Assembly (NCBI GenBank): GCA_902728285.1 | Contig: CACVBU010001154.1 | Span: 877,164-941,163 of the forward strand | DNA length: 64,000 bases | Origin: Clytia hemisphaerica | Lineage: Eukaryota > Cnidaria > Hydrozoa > Leptothecata > Clytiidae | Direction: 5' to 3' | Shown here: positions 49,501 to 56,291 of the stretch, piece by piece | Position numbering within the stretch: the first letter of the stretch is position 1 | Layout: every line of letters starts with the position of its first letter | Notes under the pieces: generated by a model | What the model was told of the DNA's origin: nothing | Databases searched by the model: none | What the model saw: the letters and a program-made list of their open reading frames with translations, nothing else | Translations under genes and position numbers: made by a program

Positions 49501-50430
49501 AGTTCGAGTAATAACTGACAGGCGATTTCATTCTCTTGATTTTCGATGGGATGTGTTTACAAAAGGTTTCATTCTTTGTAACAGCAGCGTAATCAATTAT
49601 CGAAGTGTGGACGAATGCATTAAGTGTAATTAAAGTCATTAAAACAATTAAGCGATTCATCTCGAAAAATAAAAAATGTTCAACTTTTTTCCGATCTGAT
49701 GTATAAGAAAAAAGTGTTTGTTGTGTGAGAAAAAAAATGGCCCAACTTCGATTTGAGTGTCAAATTTAAACAGTTCTATTTATCTTTATCAGGATTCCCA
49801 TAAGTTGATCTCGATTTTTAGGTTGAAATATGTTTGAACAAACATGTACTATTAGTCCCTCAGTACTTGCTCAAAACTATCACTCTTTGAAATTTCTTCT
49901 GGGCAGATATAAAAGCGATCCAGCAGTAAAACAAACTCTCAAATCAAGAAAACAACAAATCCAGATAATCTTCAAATTAGTATTATGTATATTTTATATA
50001 TTATGTATATTTTTTACTCCATATTTAAAACTTCAGTCAATTATTTGATATTTTTAAAAATAACTGATTTTCGATGGAATTTTCAACAGTTTACTACTGA
50101 AAAATGACATTTTAATGTCATTATTTAGTCATTATTTACTAAATTGAAGCATAAATAGCCATTTTTTCCAATAAGGTAACATGCTAGTTTATTTATACAT
50201 GCTAGGAAATGTTTTTTTCTTCTCGTCAGGTCATCCCATTCACAAAAGAGACATCCATAACAAACAGCTACCATTTTAATGACGTATTCAATGACACAGC
50301 AATCCATGTTTTTCCTGATGATCTCCTCCGCAAAGCTGATTCTTCATTCTGGGAGAATGTCAAAGAACCAGAATCGAATCATGAGGATGTTGAAATTATT
50401 TCAAAAAAGGAGGAGGGTTTTACGGAATAA
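28993..50430 (+). CDS. SRRD: SRR1-like protein (SRRD), seven exons
   Basis: Exons: 28993-29141, 30823-30863, 31117-31253, 31655-31744, 32774-32919, 34884-34929, 50230-50430. They sum to 810 nt, i.e. 269 residues plus stop, and all junction phases agree (2, 1, 0, 0, 2, 0) with AG and GT at each boundary. The N-terminus is basic (EFQVVTRKNKKNWKK), as in animal SRRD proteins. The SRR1 domain follows: LYGIGS, QHQLSLVLL, YYDPVLNDQE, TLFVMFHCG with MYNNLLWANW, VVIGNAF, and near the C-terminus FNDVFNDTAIHVFP with a following FWE. The SRR1 family is known from Arabidopsis circadian and red-light signalling and is conserved in fungi and animals; its biochemical activity is poorly defined. The last intron is about 15.3 kb and carries an antisense gene and a LINE. 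An extra small exon in that intron cannot be excluded, but the protein reads through without a gap. Confidence 0.88.
29153..29306. mobile_element. Hairpin MITE 12 bp after SRRD exon 1
   Basis: Arms TCATGATATGCACCATTGCA and its near complement, ending ATGTATACCATGA, are paired almost to the centre (AAATCTGTCAATACGTCAC). The same family is at 52105-52705. The insertion leaves the donor GTATCT at 29142 intact. Confidence 0.85.
30027..30605. mobile_element. MITE with CCATACAGGGGGGG ends
   Basis: Left end ...ACCATACAGGGGGGGGGG, right end CCCCCACCCTGTATGGATAT, in SRRD intron 1. It is interrupted by a hairpin at 30288-30424. A fragment of its left end (CATACAAGGGGGTGGACGAA) also occurs at about 32270-32320. 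Confidence 0.65.
30288..30424. mobile_element. Hairpin MITE nested in the preceding element
   Basis: AGTGAGGTTAAGTATACCGG and ACGACGACGGACGAAAA at the left are mirrored by TTTTCGTTCGTCGTCGTGAT and TTACTTAACCTCACT at the right. About 137 bp. Confidence 0.8.
31752..32011. mobile_element. MITE, ACACGTCTTTTTT...AAGAAAC subfamily
   Basis: Starts ACACGTC plus a T run and AAGAAAC, ends GTTTCTTAAAAAAAAAGACGT. AAGAAACATG repeats inside. It begins 8 bp after the exon 4 donor of SRRD. The termini resemble the ACACG...TTATAAGAA group. Confidence 0.75.
32047..32630. mobile_element. Foldback element, about 580 bp
   Basis: Arms of roughly 190 bp: AGCGAGTTTATGTA, GAGGACGGTAAAG and GACGACGGTAAATCAG motifs are mirrored at both sides. 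The loop carries a fragment of the CCATACAGGGGG family plus a TATACCGGGTTATCC segment. In SRRD intron 4, ending about 140 bp before exon 5. Confidence 0.8.
32920..34883. other. SRRD intron 5, no further gene
   Basis: AT-rich. GTGCAATTAACGATTAATC occurs twice (about 33510 and 33841). A G+T-rich patch lies at 34640-34710. No coding block supported. Confidence 0.4.
34974..35126. mobile_element. Mariner-like MITE, TA-flanked
   Basis: Left end TACAGTGGAGTCTTTTACGC with CTCTATAACTCGAAC, right end GAGTTATGGACACTCAACTGTA. The CAGT ends and flanking TA fit the Tc1/mariner superfamily. It starts 44 bp after SRRD exon 6. Confidence 0.65.
35150..35600. repeat. Probable degenerate element with GGTACC / GGCACATACC ends
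   Basis: The segment GGCGGCACATACCTGTACCC and the ACCCTCAGTTGAAC interior resemble parts of 6335-6665 and 61532-61860. The boundaries are not resolved. Confidence 0.3.
35701..35894. mobile_element. MITE with TTACTCTTAAGGTTCC ends, copy 1
   Basis: TTACTCTTAAGGTTCCAAAT at the left and ATTTGGAACCTAAAAGTA at the right, with C-rich AACCCCCC modules between. The layout resembles family A, with different termini. Confidence 0.75.
36060..36390. mobile_element. Uninterrupted relative of the 4405-5736 MITE
   Basis: In reverse orientation it matches the outer parts of 4405-5736 (GTGAATTTCACACATTTGAT, TGTATTTGGTTAACAGAAAA, AGATAAATTGAAGC, TAAGAATACGTTAAGAATAT, ending AAAAAAGCGTGT). Neither the 680-bp hairpin nor the GTCCGACAC element is present, so it preserves the empty sites. 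Confidence 0.75.
36439..36481 (+). repeat. Poly-C tract of about 43 bases
   Basis: A continuous C run after AATCCCCA. A tract this long is prone to length error in sequencing and assembly. Confidence 0.95.
37032..37369. mobile_element. MITE with TACCTTAAGGGAACTA ends, copy 1
   Basis: TACCTTAAGGGAACTAATTT at the left, AATAGTTCCCTTAAGGTA at the right. Repeats of CGCAAAATTAAGTTCCC inside. Same termini at 56292-56577, and related ends at 52220-52677. Confidence 0.85.
37501..37563 (+). repeat. (AAAT)n microsatellite
   Basis: About fifteen TAAA units with one or two substitutions. Confidence 0.95.
37801..37859 (+). repeat. 19-bp tandem repeat, three units
   Basis: TTAAGCTTTCTGTCTGTCG starts at 37801, 37820 and 37839. 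It abuts the MITE that begins at 37860. Confidence 0.95.
37860..38112. mobile_element. MITE, ACACG...TTATAAGAAC group, copy 1
   Basis: Starts ACACGTTTTCTTTATAAGAA, ends GTTCTTATAAAAAAACATGT. The interior (AGCTTCGATGGCC, CAAAAATTTTGGATGTTC) is colinear with 40120-40377. Confidence 0.85.
38291..38552. mobile_element. MITE with TTACTCTTAGGTTCC ends, copy 2
   Basis: TTACTCTTAGGTTCCAAATA at the left, TATTTGGAACCTAAGAGTAA at the right; same family as 35701-35894. It ends 13 bp before the stop codon of the antisense gene. Confidence 0.85.
38565..40068 (-). CDS. Antisense three-exon gene of unknown function
   Basis: On the minus strand: exon 1 40068-39984 (ATG start), exon 2 39651-39555, exon 3 39108-38565 (stop). 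Junction phases agree (1 then 2), and the total of 726 nt encodes 241 residues. The donor of exon 2 is GTAAGT and the acceptor of exon 3 is TTTTTCAG; the donor of exon 1 (GTGACG) and the acceptor of exon 2 (ACTATAG) are weaker. The product is soluble-looking with no signal peptide: KLKSVLIFVLNTEG, KKGWRSDEPLEYVSGKTYSW, an acidic stretch (EDKCDDPNYKEFDEE), a SSSCFSCLG motif that could be lipid-modified, and GLEGLHGLICAEKHV near the C-terminus. I do not recognise the family. It lies inside the last SRRD intron, opposite in strand. Exon 3 is the firmest part; the first two exons rest on phase compatibility and coding look. Confidence 0.6.
39337..39508. mobile_element. C-run / ACGCAA repeat ending CGCTTGGGGCC, copy 1
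   Basis: A run of about 14 C is followed by many TTCACGCAA motifs and ends AAACCGCTTGGGGCCATAC. The relative at 50909-51132 has a C run, ATCACG motifs and the same AACCGCTTGGGGCC end. It lies in intron 2 of the antisense gene. Confidence 0.65.
40120..40377. mobile_element. MITE, ACACG...TTATAAGAAC group, copy 2
   Basis: Starts ACATTCTTTTTATATAAGAA, ends GTTCTTATAAAAAAGAAACG; colinear with 37860-38112. It starts about 50 bp upstream of the start codon of the antisense gene. Confidence 0.8.
40489..40698. mobile_element. MITE, ACACTCTTTTTATT...TTATAAGA group, copy 3
   Basis: Starts ACACTCTTTTTATTTTATAA, ends GGTTCTTATAAAAAAGAGTG. Its interior differs from copies 1 and 2. Confidence 0.75.
41011..41286. 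mobile_element. MITE, ACACGCTTTTTTTTAAGAAT group, copy 4
   Basis: Starts ACACGCTTTTTTTTAAGAAT, ends TATTCTTATAAAAAAGTGTG. AATATTCTTA repeats inside. A further end-like fragment (ATTCTTATAAAAAAGAAAAC) lies at about 41600-41625. Confidence 0.75.
41759..44206. mobile_element. 2.4-kb TIR element with internal tandem repeat
   Basis: A terminal inverted repeat of about 38 bp: GGACCTACCTCGGAGCAGGG then ATATGTTATAGCGGAGCTGG at the left, and the complement (CCAGCTCCGCTATAACATAT then CCCTGCTCGGAGGTCC) at the right. No transposase frame is visible; about 1 kb of the interior is a degenerate tandem repeat. Non-autonomous DNA transposon inside the SRRD intron. Confidence 0.85.
42850..43560. repeat. Degenerate tandem repeat, about 180-200 bp unit
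   Basis: GAAAATGATC-TTTTGGACTTTGT recurs at about 42882, 43072, 43274 and 43451, each followed by GGCGACCGTTCCTTT and ACATACTACTGT-like blocks. Unit spacing is about 190, 202 and 177 bp. A weaker unit may start near 42570. Confidence 0.8.
44245..44480. repeat. Partial repeat of family X
   Basis: TTAGTTTTTTCTGATTTTTTG..., GTGATGCAAAATGGGGATTC and GCCCGATTTTCGAAA match modules of 17390-18300 and 20165-20790. It starts directly after a TCCGTCCGTCCG/TTCGTTCG tract. The 136-codon minus frame across it is a by-product. Confidence 0.55.
44481..45579. other. SRRD intron 6, no feature supported
   Basis: AT-rich DNA with short frames only. A GGGTCC/GGGTTACT-type block at 45320-45500 may be repeat-derived. 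Confidence 0.35.
45580..45900 (-). repeat. Divergent copies of the 156-bp repeat
   Basis: On the minus strand the order TGTGCC...AAATTT, AAAGCCTCCAGGATTCCCAA, GTGACATACGCACAGATCAA follows the 156-bp family (TGTGCCAAATTTCAGCC, CTCCAGGCTGCCCCAAAG, GGGACATACACACAGAC). A second diverged unit with CTAGGCTGCCC lies near 45755-45815. Confidence 0.55.
46383..46739 (-). pseudogene. LINE ORF, C-terminal tail after RT
   Basis: A 118-codon block, ending in the stop at 46383, that continues the RT reading after a frame change. It has the typical LINE tail segment WLPVKEYIELNTAKIVHK and ARWYDDLPENIKSLKTLEEF, as in many CR1/L2 elements. Confidence 0.75.
46699..47922 (-). pseudogene. LINE reverse transcriptase domain
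   Basis: The RT blocks appear in order across three frames: YRPISVLPVLSKVFE, SGFRKGHST, IDYSKAFDTIDH, SQGSILGPVLFN, YADDTTLY (catalytic aspartates intact) and LLGVYLDHNLTWSTHI. Frame changes near 47750-47540 and 47300 break it. It copies element RNA by target-primed reverse transcription in intact relatives. Confidence 0.88.
48159..48990 (-). pseudogene. LINE APE-type endonuclease domain
   Basis: The first part lies at the end of the 48920-49660 frame (HLNTQSL, LNETWL). After a frame change near 48985 it continues with RGGGVGLYAK, then LTGDMNID, TLIDHI and ISDHN, the usual metal-binding and catalytic blocks of AP-endonuclease-like LINE enzymes. Confidence 0.82.
48920..49660 (-). pseudogene. 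LINE N-terminus: signal-like segment, 2A-like motif, PHD finger
   Basis: Starts at the ATG at 49660. Residues 1-20 are hydrophobic and signal-peptide-like. Residues 61-72 read VLSGDIELNPGP, a 2A-like ribosome-skipping motif (DxExNPGP core at 49445-49468). Residues 76-127 form a C4HC3 PHD-type zinc finger: Cys76, 79, 92, 95, His100, Cys103, 124, 127, with Trp122 in the usual position. The start of the endonuclease follows. If the 2A works, translation would release a 71-residue N-terminal peptide. 2A-like motifs at this position are known in non-LTR elements of other invertebrates. Confidence 0.85.
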
Positions 50431-50572
50431 AATGGAGGAGTGCTTCCTCGCAGGGGTTGTTCTTTATTTCAAAGTATATGAAGGTATCAGGCTGAAAATA
50501 TCGTATTAAGAAAGGAGGAGGGCTTCACTGAATGATGAGGAGTAGAGAACCACTCACTTCTCCGGAGATGTC

Positions 50573-50666
50573 CCAGCTGGCACACAACGTTGTTTTAAGG
50601 TTCATCTAACGTTATATGGACGTTGTGAACGTTAGATAAACGTTAAAAGAACGTTGTGTGCCAGCC
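50573..50666. mobile_element. 100-bp AACGTT hairpin MITE, copy 1
   Basis: CCAGCTGGCACACAACGTTG at the left, AACGTTGTGTGCCAGC at the right, and GAACGTTAGATAAACGTT within. It lies 140 bp after the SRRD stop. Sister copy at 51521-51620. Confidence 0.85.
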
Positions 50667-50908
50667 TTTTGTTTGTTTCAAGCACATCAAAGAAGGGAAT
50701 GAGTTCGAATATGCATCGTATTCGTATGACATTTTATAGGAGTGTATTTCTCCAATGAGTTCGGCGATGAACTGGTAACCCAAATATTGTACTAGACGTA
50801 CTTAGATCTAAATGGAAACACTTTCCAAGGAAGGACGACTTAATAGACAAATATTTAAATCTTGAATTTTATGATAGCTGCCCAAAGGAATAGAACAATT
50901 CCCTCAAG

Positions 50909-51132
50909 AGCCCCCCCCCCCCCCCAGTGGTAAACTCTGATCACGATATCACGCAAATCAGCAAAAAAATGGACAATCACGCATCACTTTGAAAAAAGTC
51001 TAAATCACGTATCACGGCTCTAAAATCTTTCAAATCACGATCACATTTTGACCTCTCATCATCTTCCAAATCACGTAATCAAGCTGCAATGAAATTCCCT
51101 ATCACGTCATCATGAAAACCGCTTGGGGCCTC
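50909..51132. mobile_element. C-run / ATCACG repeat ending CGCTTGGGGCC, copy 2
   Basis: C run, then many AATCACG motifs, then GAAAACCGCTTGGGGCC. Relative of 39337-39508. Confidence 0.65.
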
Positions 51133-52104
51133 CTCTAAAGGGAGTATTATAAAGGCAGAATTGTTTCGCATAATTTTCCTTGACCGTAAAGGTCTGAAAA
51201 ATGGAAGCACAAATGGAGAATGCCTACAATTAGTTGAAGTCATTGTAAATTACTTCATTATTTTAATTAACCTAAAAATTCACGAGAGTTTTTTGTCGTG
51301 GAAACTTTGCTGTTTTTGTCCTTAAAATCATTGTTTTTTGAAGAATTCGGGAATTTAATCCGGGATATAATCAAGGCTTTTTAGAAAGTAACAATAAAAA
51401 ACGTTCAGACTGGAGTGGCGAGGGGCTTATTTTTAGTTCGAATTACAAAAAGATTAAATTATAGTCCACACCACACCTTGGTGTTGAAAAAGGTTTGACA
51501 CTGTTTTTGAGTTCCAACATACCCAGCTGGCACACAACGTTGTTTCAACGTTGATCTAACGTTATATGGACGTTGTGAACGTTAGATAAATGTTGAAAAA
51601 ACGTTGTGTGCCAGCTGGGTATCTATATTTTGAGATTCAGGATGGTTTCTGGGCTAACTAGGTGGCAACCTTGCAGGGTAGGGGGTAGAAGGGGGGTAGG
51701 TAGAAGAAATTTCAATGGAACCTGACTCCTGGGGTAGGTCACCAATATTGTTAATTTCTTCAAAACTACTAATGATATAGTAATGAAATTTCGTACAGAG
51801 GTTACAAAGGTATCAGATATTATTTCTACAAATTTTTAGGCCGTTTATAATAAAATGTGTATTTTACAGACCATTCAATATTTTATTATATTAAAAAAAA
51901 CAATTATTTTTCCTCGGGTATCGCTTATTTTTGTCCTATGTATTTCTTAAACCATTAGTATTAGTCTTCAGATATTTCATATAACAGTAAAATATGACTC
52001 ACTGAAAGCATTTTTACAAGCTTTCAGGACGGCTACAAAAACTATTGTCTATTTTACGGACCAGAATCTGGAAAAAATTCCCCAAATTATATTTTTTATT
52101 TAAT
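51133..52104. other. Intergenic, no gene seen
   Basis: Contains the MITE at 51521-51620. The rest is AT-rich with short frames only. Confidence 0.4.
51521..51620. mobile_element. 100-bp AACGTT hairpin MITE, copy 2
   Basis: ACCCAGCTGGCACACAACGT at the left and ACGTTGTGTGCCAGCTGGGT at the right are exact complements. The centre is TCTAACGTTATATGGACGTT. Better preserved than copy 1. Confidence 0.9.
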
Positions 52105-52705
52105 TCATGATATGCAACATTGCAATTTCCTCTGACATTACATCACGGACCCAACAACTGATTGCTTATAAGCGACGTAAAATCAGTCAATACGTCGCTT
52201 CAACCGGCTTTTGGGTCCGTACCGTAAAGGAATAAATTAATGCGAGAATTAATTATTGCGGAATAAATTAATGCGAGCAACCCCCCAAAAAATATATGTT
52301 TTGCGGAATAAATTAATGCGAATAGGCCAATTTTAAGGGATTTTGCGGAATTAATTAATGCGAAATAGCCTTTAAAATCATTTTTTTCCTTTTAAAGAAA
52401 CAGAGCGAACTAAAAAATTTCCAACGAAATACAAACAAAACGTGTAAAAATGTTTTATTCATCTTCATTCTCGTCATTGAGAAACTCAAAGATGTTTCTG
52501 ACTTCTTCCCCATCATACTCCCAATCATCCTCTGAATCAGCAATATTTTAGAAAAAAATGCGGAATTTATTAATGTGAATGGCGGAAATTTTTTAAGGGC
52601 CAAATTCGCATTAATTAATTCCGCATTAATTTATTCCACATTAATTAATTCTCGCATTAATTTATACCCTTAAGGTAGAAGACATTGCAATGGTGCATAT
52701 CATGA
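52105..52705. mobile_element. Second copy of the TCATGATATGC hairpin MITE, interrupted
   Basis: TCATGATATGCAACATTGCA at the left and TGCAATGGTGCATATCATGA at the right match 29153-29306. The right arm is split by the element at 52220-52677. Confidence 0.85.
52220..52677. mobile_element. MITE with TACCGTAA...TTAAGGTA ends, nested
   Basis: TACCGTAAAGGAATAAATTA at the left and TAATTTATACCCTTAAGGTA at the right. AATAAATTAATGCG repeats inside. The termini resemble the TACCTTAAGGGAACTA family. It is inserted in the hairpin MITE 52105-52705. Confidence 0.85.
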
Positions 52706-53340
52706 ATAAAGTGGCAATTTGAAAAAAGTTGGCAGTATTTTTCAAATAATAGCTATACCAGCCCAATGAAAGAGATGGCATCTTGTTTGCTGAGGACGGA
52801 GAGTCTAGCTTATTGTGTATTTTACAGACCAGAATACTCAAACCTAAAACTTGACAGCGAATAACATAAAAATGAATTTAGAATTTACGTAAGTACTGTA
52901 ATGTAAAAATTAAGGAATGTTTGACGTTATTGTTCAATTCATTGAAAAACTTTTTTCAACACAATTATTGCTGTCTTTGTCACTTTCTTCGTCGTCAGAT
53001 TCTACATCACTTTCTGCTTCTCCATACTCCTCGTCATTCTTCACTTTCACCACTGTCGCTCTTTCTCCGTCACTAGCAGGCTGTGTCTTCAATCCATTCT
53101 ATCTCACCATCAAAGTTCCAACCATGTCCTGCTGAATAAAGGCCAACGTAGGCAACGTAATTTGCCCCTTTTGAGCTTTAAGAGATAGAGTTGACCTGCT
53201 GTCCCTTATAATTTTGATTTACCTGTTTCGCCCGACCTAGAAAATGCTATGTGTTGTTTACTGATTACGTCTATATCTAAAAATTACCATCCGCTGTTTA
53301 CTGAAGATGATGTCCTCAATCAAGAAAATACGATCTGCTG

Positions 53341-53684
53341 TACAATCAAGGTCATAATATATTGAGAATTTTGGCTATTTTAACGTTTTTCAAGATTTAA
53401 AGTTCTGGCGAGAAAGTCGATTTTTGGCTATCTTTTTAATTTAATCGAATATTTCAATTTGGGAGGGGTTGGCAGACTTCCAGGCTATATTCTGAGTCTT
53501 ATTGGACTATTTTTGAACTTTTGGATCCTGAGATCCTAATGTCCTAAGTCTTAAGTCTCATGTTAAAACTCAGAGTTAAAACTCTACCCTTCCAACCTAC
53601 TTTAGAGCACTTACAAATCGATTGTGGTTCAAAGACTTCCCGGTGGATTTCCCTTTTTTCTCAAATATTATGACCTTGATTGTA
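53341..53684. mobile_element. MITE with TACAATCA...TGATTGTA ends, copy 2
   Basis: TACAATCAAGGTCATAATAT at the left and ATATTATGACCTTGATTGTA at the right. The interior is colinear with 5835-6205 (CTTTTGGATCCT, AAACTCTACCCTTCCA). Confidence 0.85.
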
Positions 53685-54079
53685 CCTAGATGAACTCTTC
53701 TCATGTAAACGAACAACAGATACTTTGAAAAAAACTAGCCATCCTTGAAATGGTTGATGAATGGATCGCAAAAAAAATCTGAATACAATCCACGACGGGA
53801 GGTACGAGCGCATTGATATTGTAGCCGACACAGATCTTTCAGCGTCATATCTGGGTAACATACAAAGCGTAGGGCGCGTGCAAGATCATCAGACAGAATT
53901 ATGATGAAGTTAGTAAAAAGAAAATTCCTGAGAGACTATCTGCATTGATTGGTTTTTATGCGTTGTCAGGGAATGACTATGTCTTCTTGTTCTTCAGAAA
54001 AAGTGAGGTACGTTTTTAGGAAGTCCTTACACATTTACACGGACGGGTTGTTTACCCGAGCCAATCTGATTTTCTCTCT

Positions 54080-54565
54080 CTAAATATCCTGATCTGTCTT
54101 CAAGGTCTCAAGTTCTTTGTTTGTTTGACAGCAAGCGTCTTCAATCAGTTGTTGGTAGTGGGTTTTGTGTGGTCTACCGATATTTGATAGTCCTGAAGAG
54201 TGAATCCAAATGAATTATGGTGGTCGATGGAAATCCATACAACATAGTCCAAACAGAGTACCATGAATGTAATGTAATGACCCCAGCAGATATGTTCAGT
54301 AGATCGGTATCAACATCGGGAGATCTCACAGTAGTATTTAGACCGTGGTAAAGTGTGATAGTGGCGGTGACGATGGCTCTGTAGGCTTTAAGGATGTTGG
54401 CCATCTTTCCGCATTGTCTGTGTCGAAGGTTTTAGAAAAGTCGACAAATAAGAGCACAGCTTCAAGATTTATATCTCTGATACCTTCGAGGACTCTTCTA
54501 ACTGTAAGAAATTGAGCGGTCGCAGATCGGTTTTTGCGGAAACCGTTTTGGTTTTTACGTAGCAC
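54080..54565 (-). pseudogene. LINE reverse transcriptase fragment, second lineage
   Basis: Minus-strand pieces read NQNGFRKNRSATAQFLTVRR, then AVLLFVDFSKTFDT (RT block with the catalytic Asp), then ILKAYRAIVTATITLY and VRSPDVDTDLLNISAGV, and after a frame change GRPHKTHYQQLIEDA. This is a different LINE lineage from 46.0-49.7 kb. Internal gaps and frame changes show it is dead. Confidence 0.7.
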
Positions 54566-55101
54566 CTACTCGATTTTTGGCTGAATACGGATTAGATAGT
54601 TTTTTATTAGGCCTAGCTGATGAAACCAAAGATTTGTTGGAAAACTAAATATGCAAGATATATGGATCTATCAAGAAAACCGTCAACGAGGATCGCTTTC
54701 AACTATTTGAAAGCAAACGCAGAAGAAAGGGATAACACTGTTGCCTACGTTGGCCTTCATTCAGCAGGACATGGTTGGGACTTTGATAGTGAGATAGAAT
54801 GGATCGGAGACACATACTGCTAGTGAGAGAGAAAGAGCGACAGTGGTGAAAGTGAAGAATGACGAGGAGTATGGAGGAGCAGAAAGTGATGTAGAATCTG
54901 ACGACGAAGAAAGTGACAAAGACAACAATAATTGTGTTGAAAAAAGTTTTTCAATGAATTGAACATAACGTCAAACATTCCTTAATTTTTACATTACAGT
55001 ACTGAATTTATTTTTATGTTATTCACTGTCAAGTTTTAGGTTTGAGTATACTGGTCTGTAAAATACACAATAAGCTCTTCGTCCTCAGCAAAAAGTGTAA
55101 T

Positions 55102-55932
55102 ACATGTTTTTTTTATAAGCAGAACGCTTATAAGCATATGAAGGCTCAGATTTGCAGAATTCCTAAACATAACATAAGCATATGTGTCAGCCTGAAATAT
55201 ATTTCCAGTTGTCATTTTTTATTACATTTCACTGCTCCCAAAATCTGAACCCCATCTGAAAAAAATTTCTGAAATTTCACAAAAGCAAAAGCATGATTCC
55301 CAGAAGCAGCCGGCGAAGGGATTTTTTAGAAATATGTGTTCTTATCTTCTAGGAGACAAAATGTTATGACCTTTCAATTTTTTATCCAAATGATGTGTTC
55401 TGATTTCTAGGAAACCTTTAGCGCACTATTTGTCTCCCTAAACTTATCACTATTTATGGTTTGATGTGTTCTAAAATCTAGGAAAAACTGTTCGCCAAGA
55501 CAAACTTGTAAGATATTTGTTTTTCTCCACAAAAGATGTGTTCTGAAAATTTCTAGGGTTACTAGGCAACAAGATTACATCAATTTTTGCTTGATTATAC
55601 CCCTGTCTCCTTAAAAGATGTGTTCTGAAGCTTTCTAGGGTTACCTAGACAACAAGAACACGTTAGATGACATTGATTATACCCCTGTCTCGTCAACACA
55701 TCATCATTTCTAGACATTTCTAGTTGATTAATTTTCGAAGATCTGATCAGAACAGATCAAAATTTCTAGCTGAAAAATGCTCTCAGAACACATCGGAAAA
55801 AAAGGTCGCCTCGCCGGCTGCTTTCGGATTCCTAAGCATATAATAAACATAAACTATGTCTGAATGCTTAATGAACTTAGGCATACACGAGCCTGACCAA
55901 GGGGCATACACTTGCTTATAAAAAAAACATGT
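55102..55932. mobile_element. MITE, ACATGTTTTTTTTATAAGCA group, with nested element
   Basis: Starts ACATGTTTTTTTTATAAGCA, ends TGCTTATAAAAAAAACATGT (perfect). The host interior (CATAAGCATAT, CTAAGCATATAATAAAC) is interrupted by 55302-55824. Confidence 0.88.
55302..55824. mobile_element. Nested MITE with AGAAGCAGCCGGCGA ends
   Basis: AGAAGCAGCCGGCGAAGGGA at the left, TCGCCTCGCCGGCTGCTTTC at the right. The interior repeats GATGTGTTCT-AA-TTTCTAGG modules, two of them an about 80-bp direct duplication ending ATTATACCCCTGTCTC. Confidence 0.8.
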
Positions 55933-55942
55933 AGTTATCGGG

Positions 55943-56031
55943 CAGTACTACATGAGAAATATTTCACTTGTTCCCAGATCTTCCGTACAATATACGGGAA
56001 ATCCGGAACAAGTGAAATATTTCTCGTACTG
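55943..56031. repeat. Short hairpin of about 90 bp
   Basis: GAGAAATATTTCACTTGTTC is mirrored by GAACAAGTGAAATATTTCTC around a CCGTACAATATACGG core. It directly follows the preceding MITE. Confidence 0.8.
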
Positions 56032-56291
56032 TAAAGTGCAAGTACCGAATCATTTGCCGAACACAAGGTTAAAAAAAAATTAATGAAGCGCTTGTTCCTA
56101 ATTAGGCATTAATCTTGATAAACTCCTCGGTGATCAACAAAAAATGACAATTCAAAGATGATATTTACGGTTAAAAGCGACGTTTCAATCCCTCTATCAG
56201 GCTTGCGTTATGCTTAGTATTCTATTGTTCTTAAACAATAAAGCCATTCTTTAGGTAGGAAAACTGAATCTGCGTATGTTTATAAACGTAA

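Larger units (their letters stand above)
46020..49670 (-). mobile_element. Non-LTR retrotransposon, CR1/L2-like, degenerate
   Basis: A minus-strand LINE read in pieces: an N-terminal 2A/PHD region, an APE-type endonuclease, a reverse transcriptase and a C-terminal tail ending at 46383. A 3' UTR to about 46020 finishes in an AAATAAATAAAT tail. The pieces switch frame near 48985, 48155, 47920, 47750 and 46740-46700, so the copy is probably dead. It is nearly full length, beginning just upstream of the ATG at 49660. It is inserted in the last SRRD intron, antisense to that gene. Clade assignment rests on domain order and RT motifs, not on a tree. Confidence 0.85.
52786..55091. mobile_element. 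2.3-kb element with about 360-bp inverted arms
   Basis: The left arm (52786-53156) and the right arm (about 54739-55091) are near-identical reverse complements. Read from the loop outwards, each arm encodes the same C-terminal-looking peptide: AYVGLHSAGHGWDFDSEIEW in one frame, then an acidic tail ESDVESDDEESDKDNNN with a stop. So the 3' end of a coding region, probably a transposase, is present twice head to head. The loop holds a MITE (53341-53684) and a LINE RT fragment (54080-54565). The transposase family is not recognised. Confidence 0.75.

Noticed and set aside
49830-50048. 72-codon frame between the LINE and SRRD exon 7
   Set aside because: No recognisable domain, hydrophobic AT-rich C-terminus, and the SRRD protein is complete without it.
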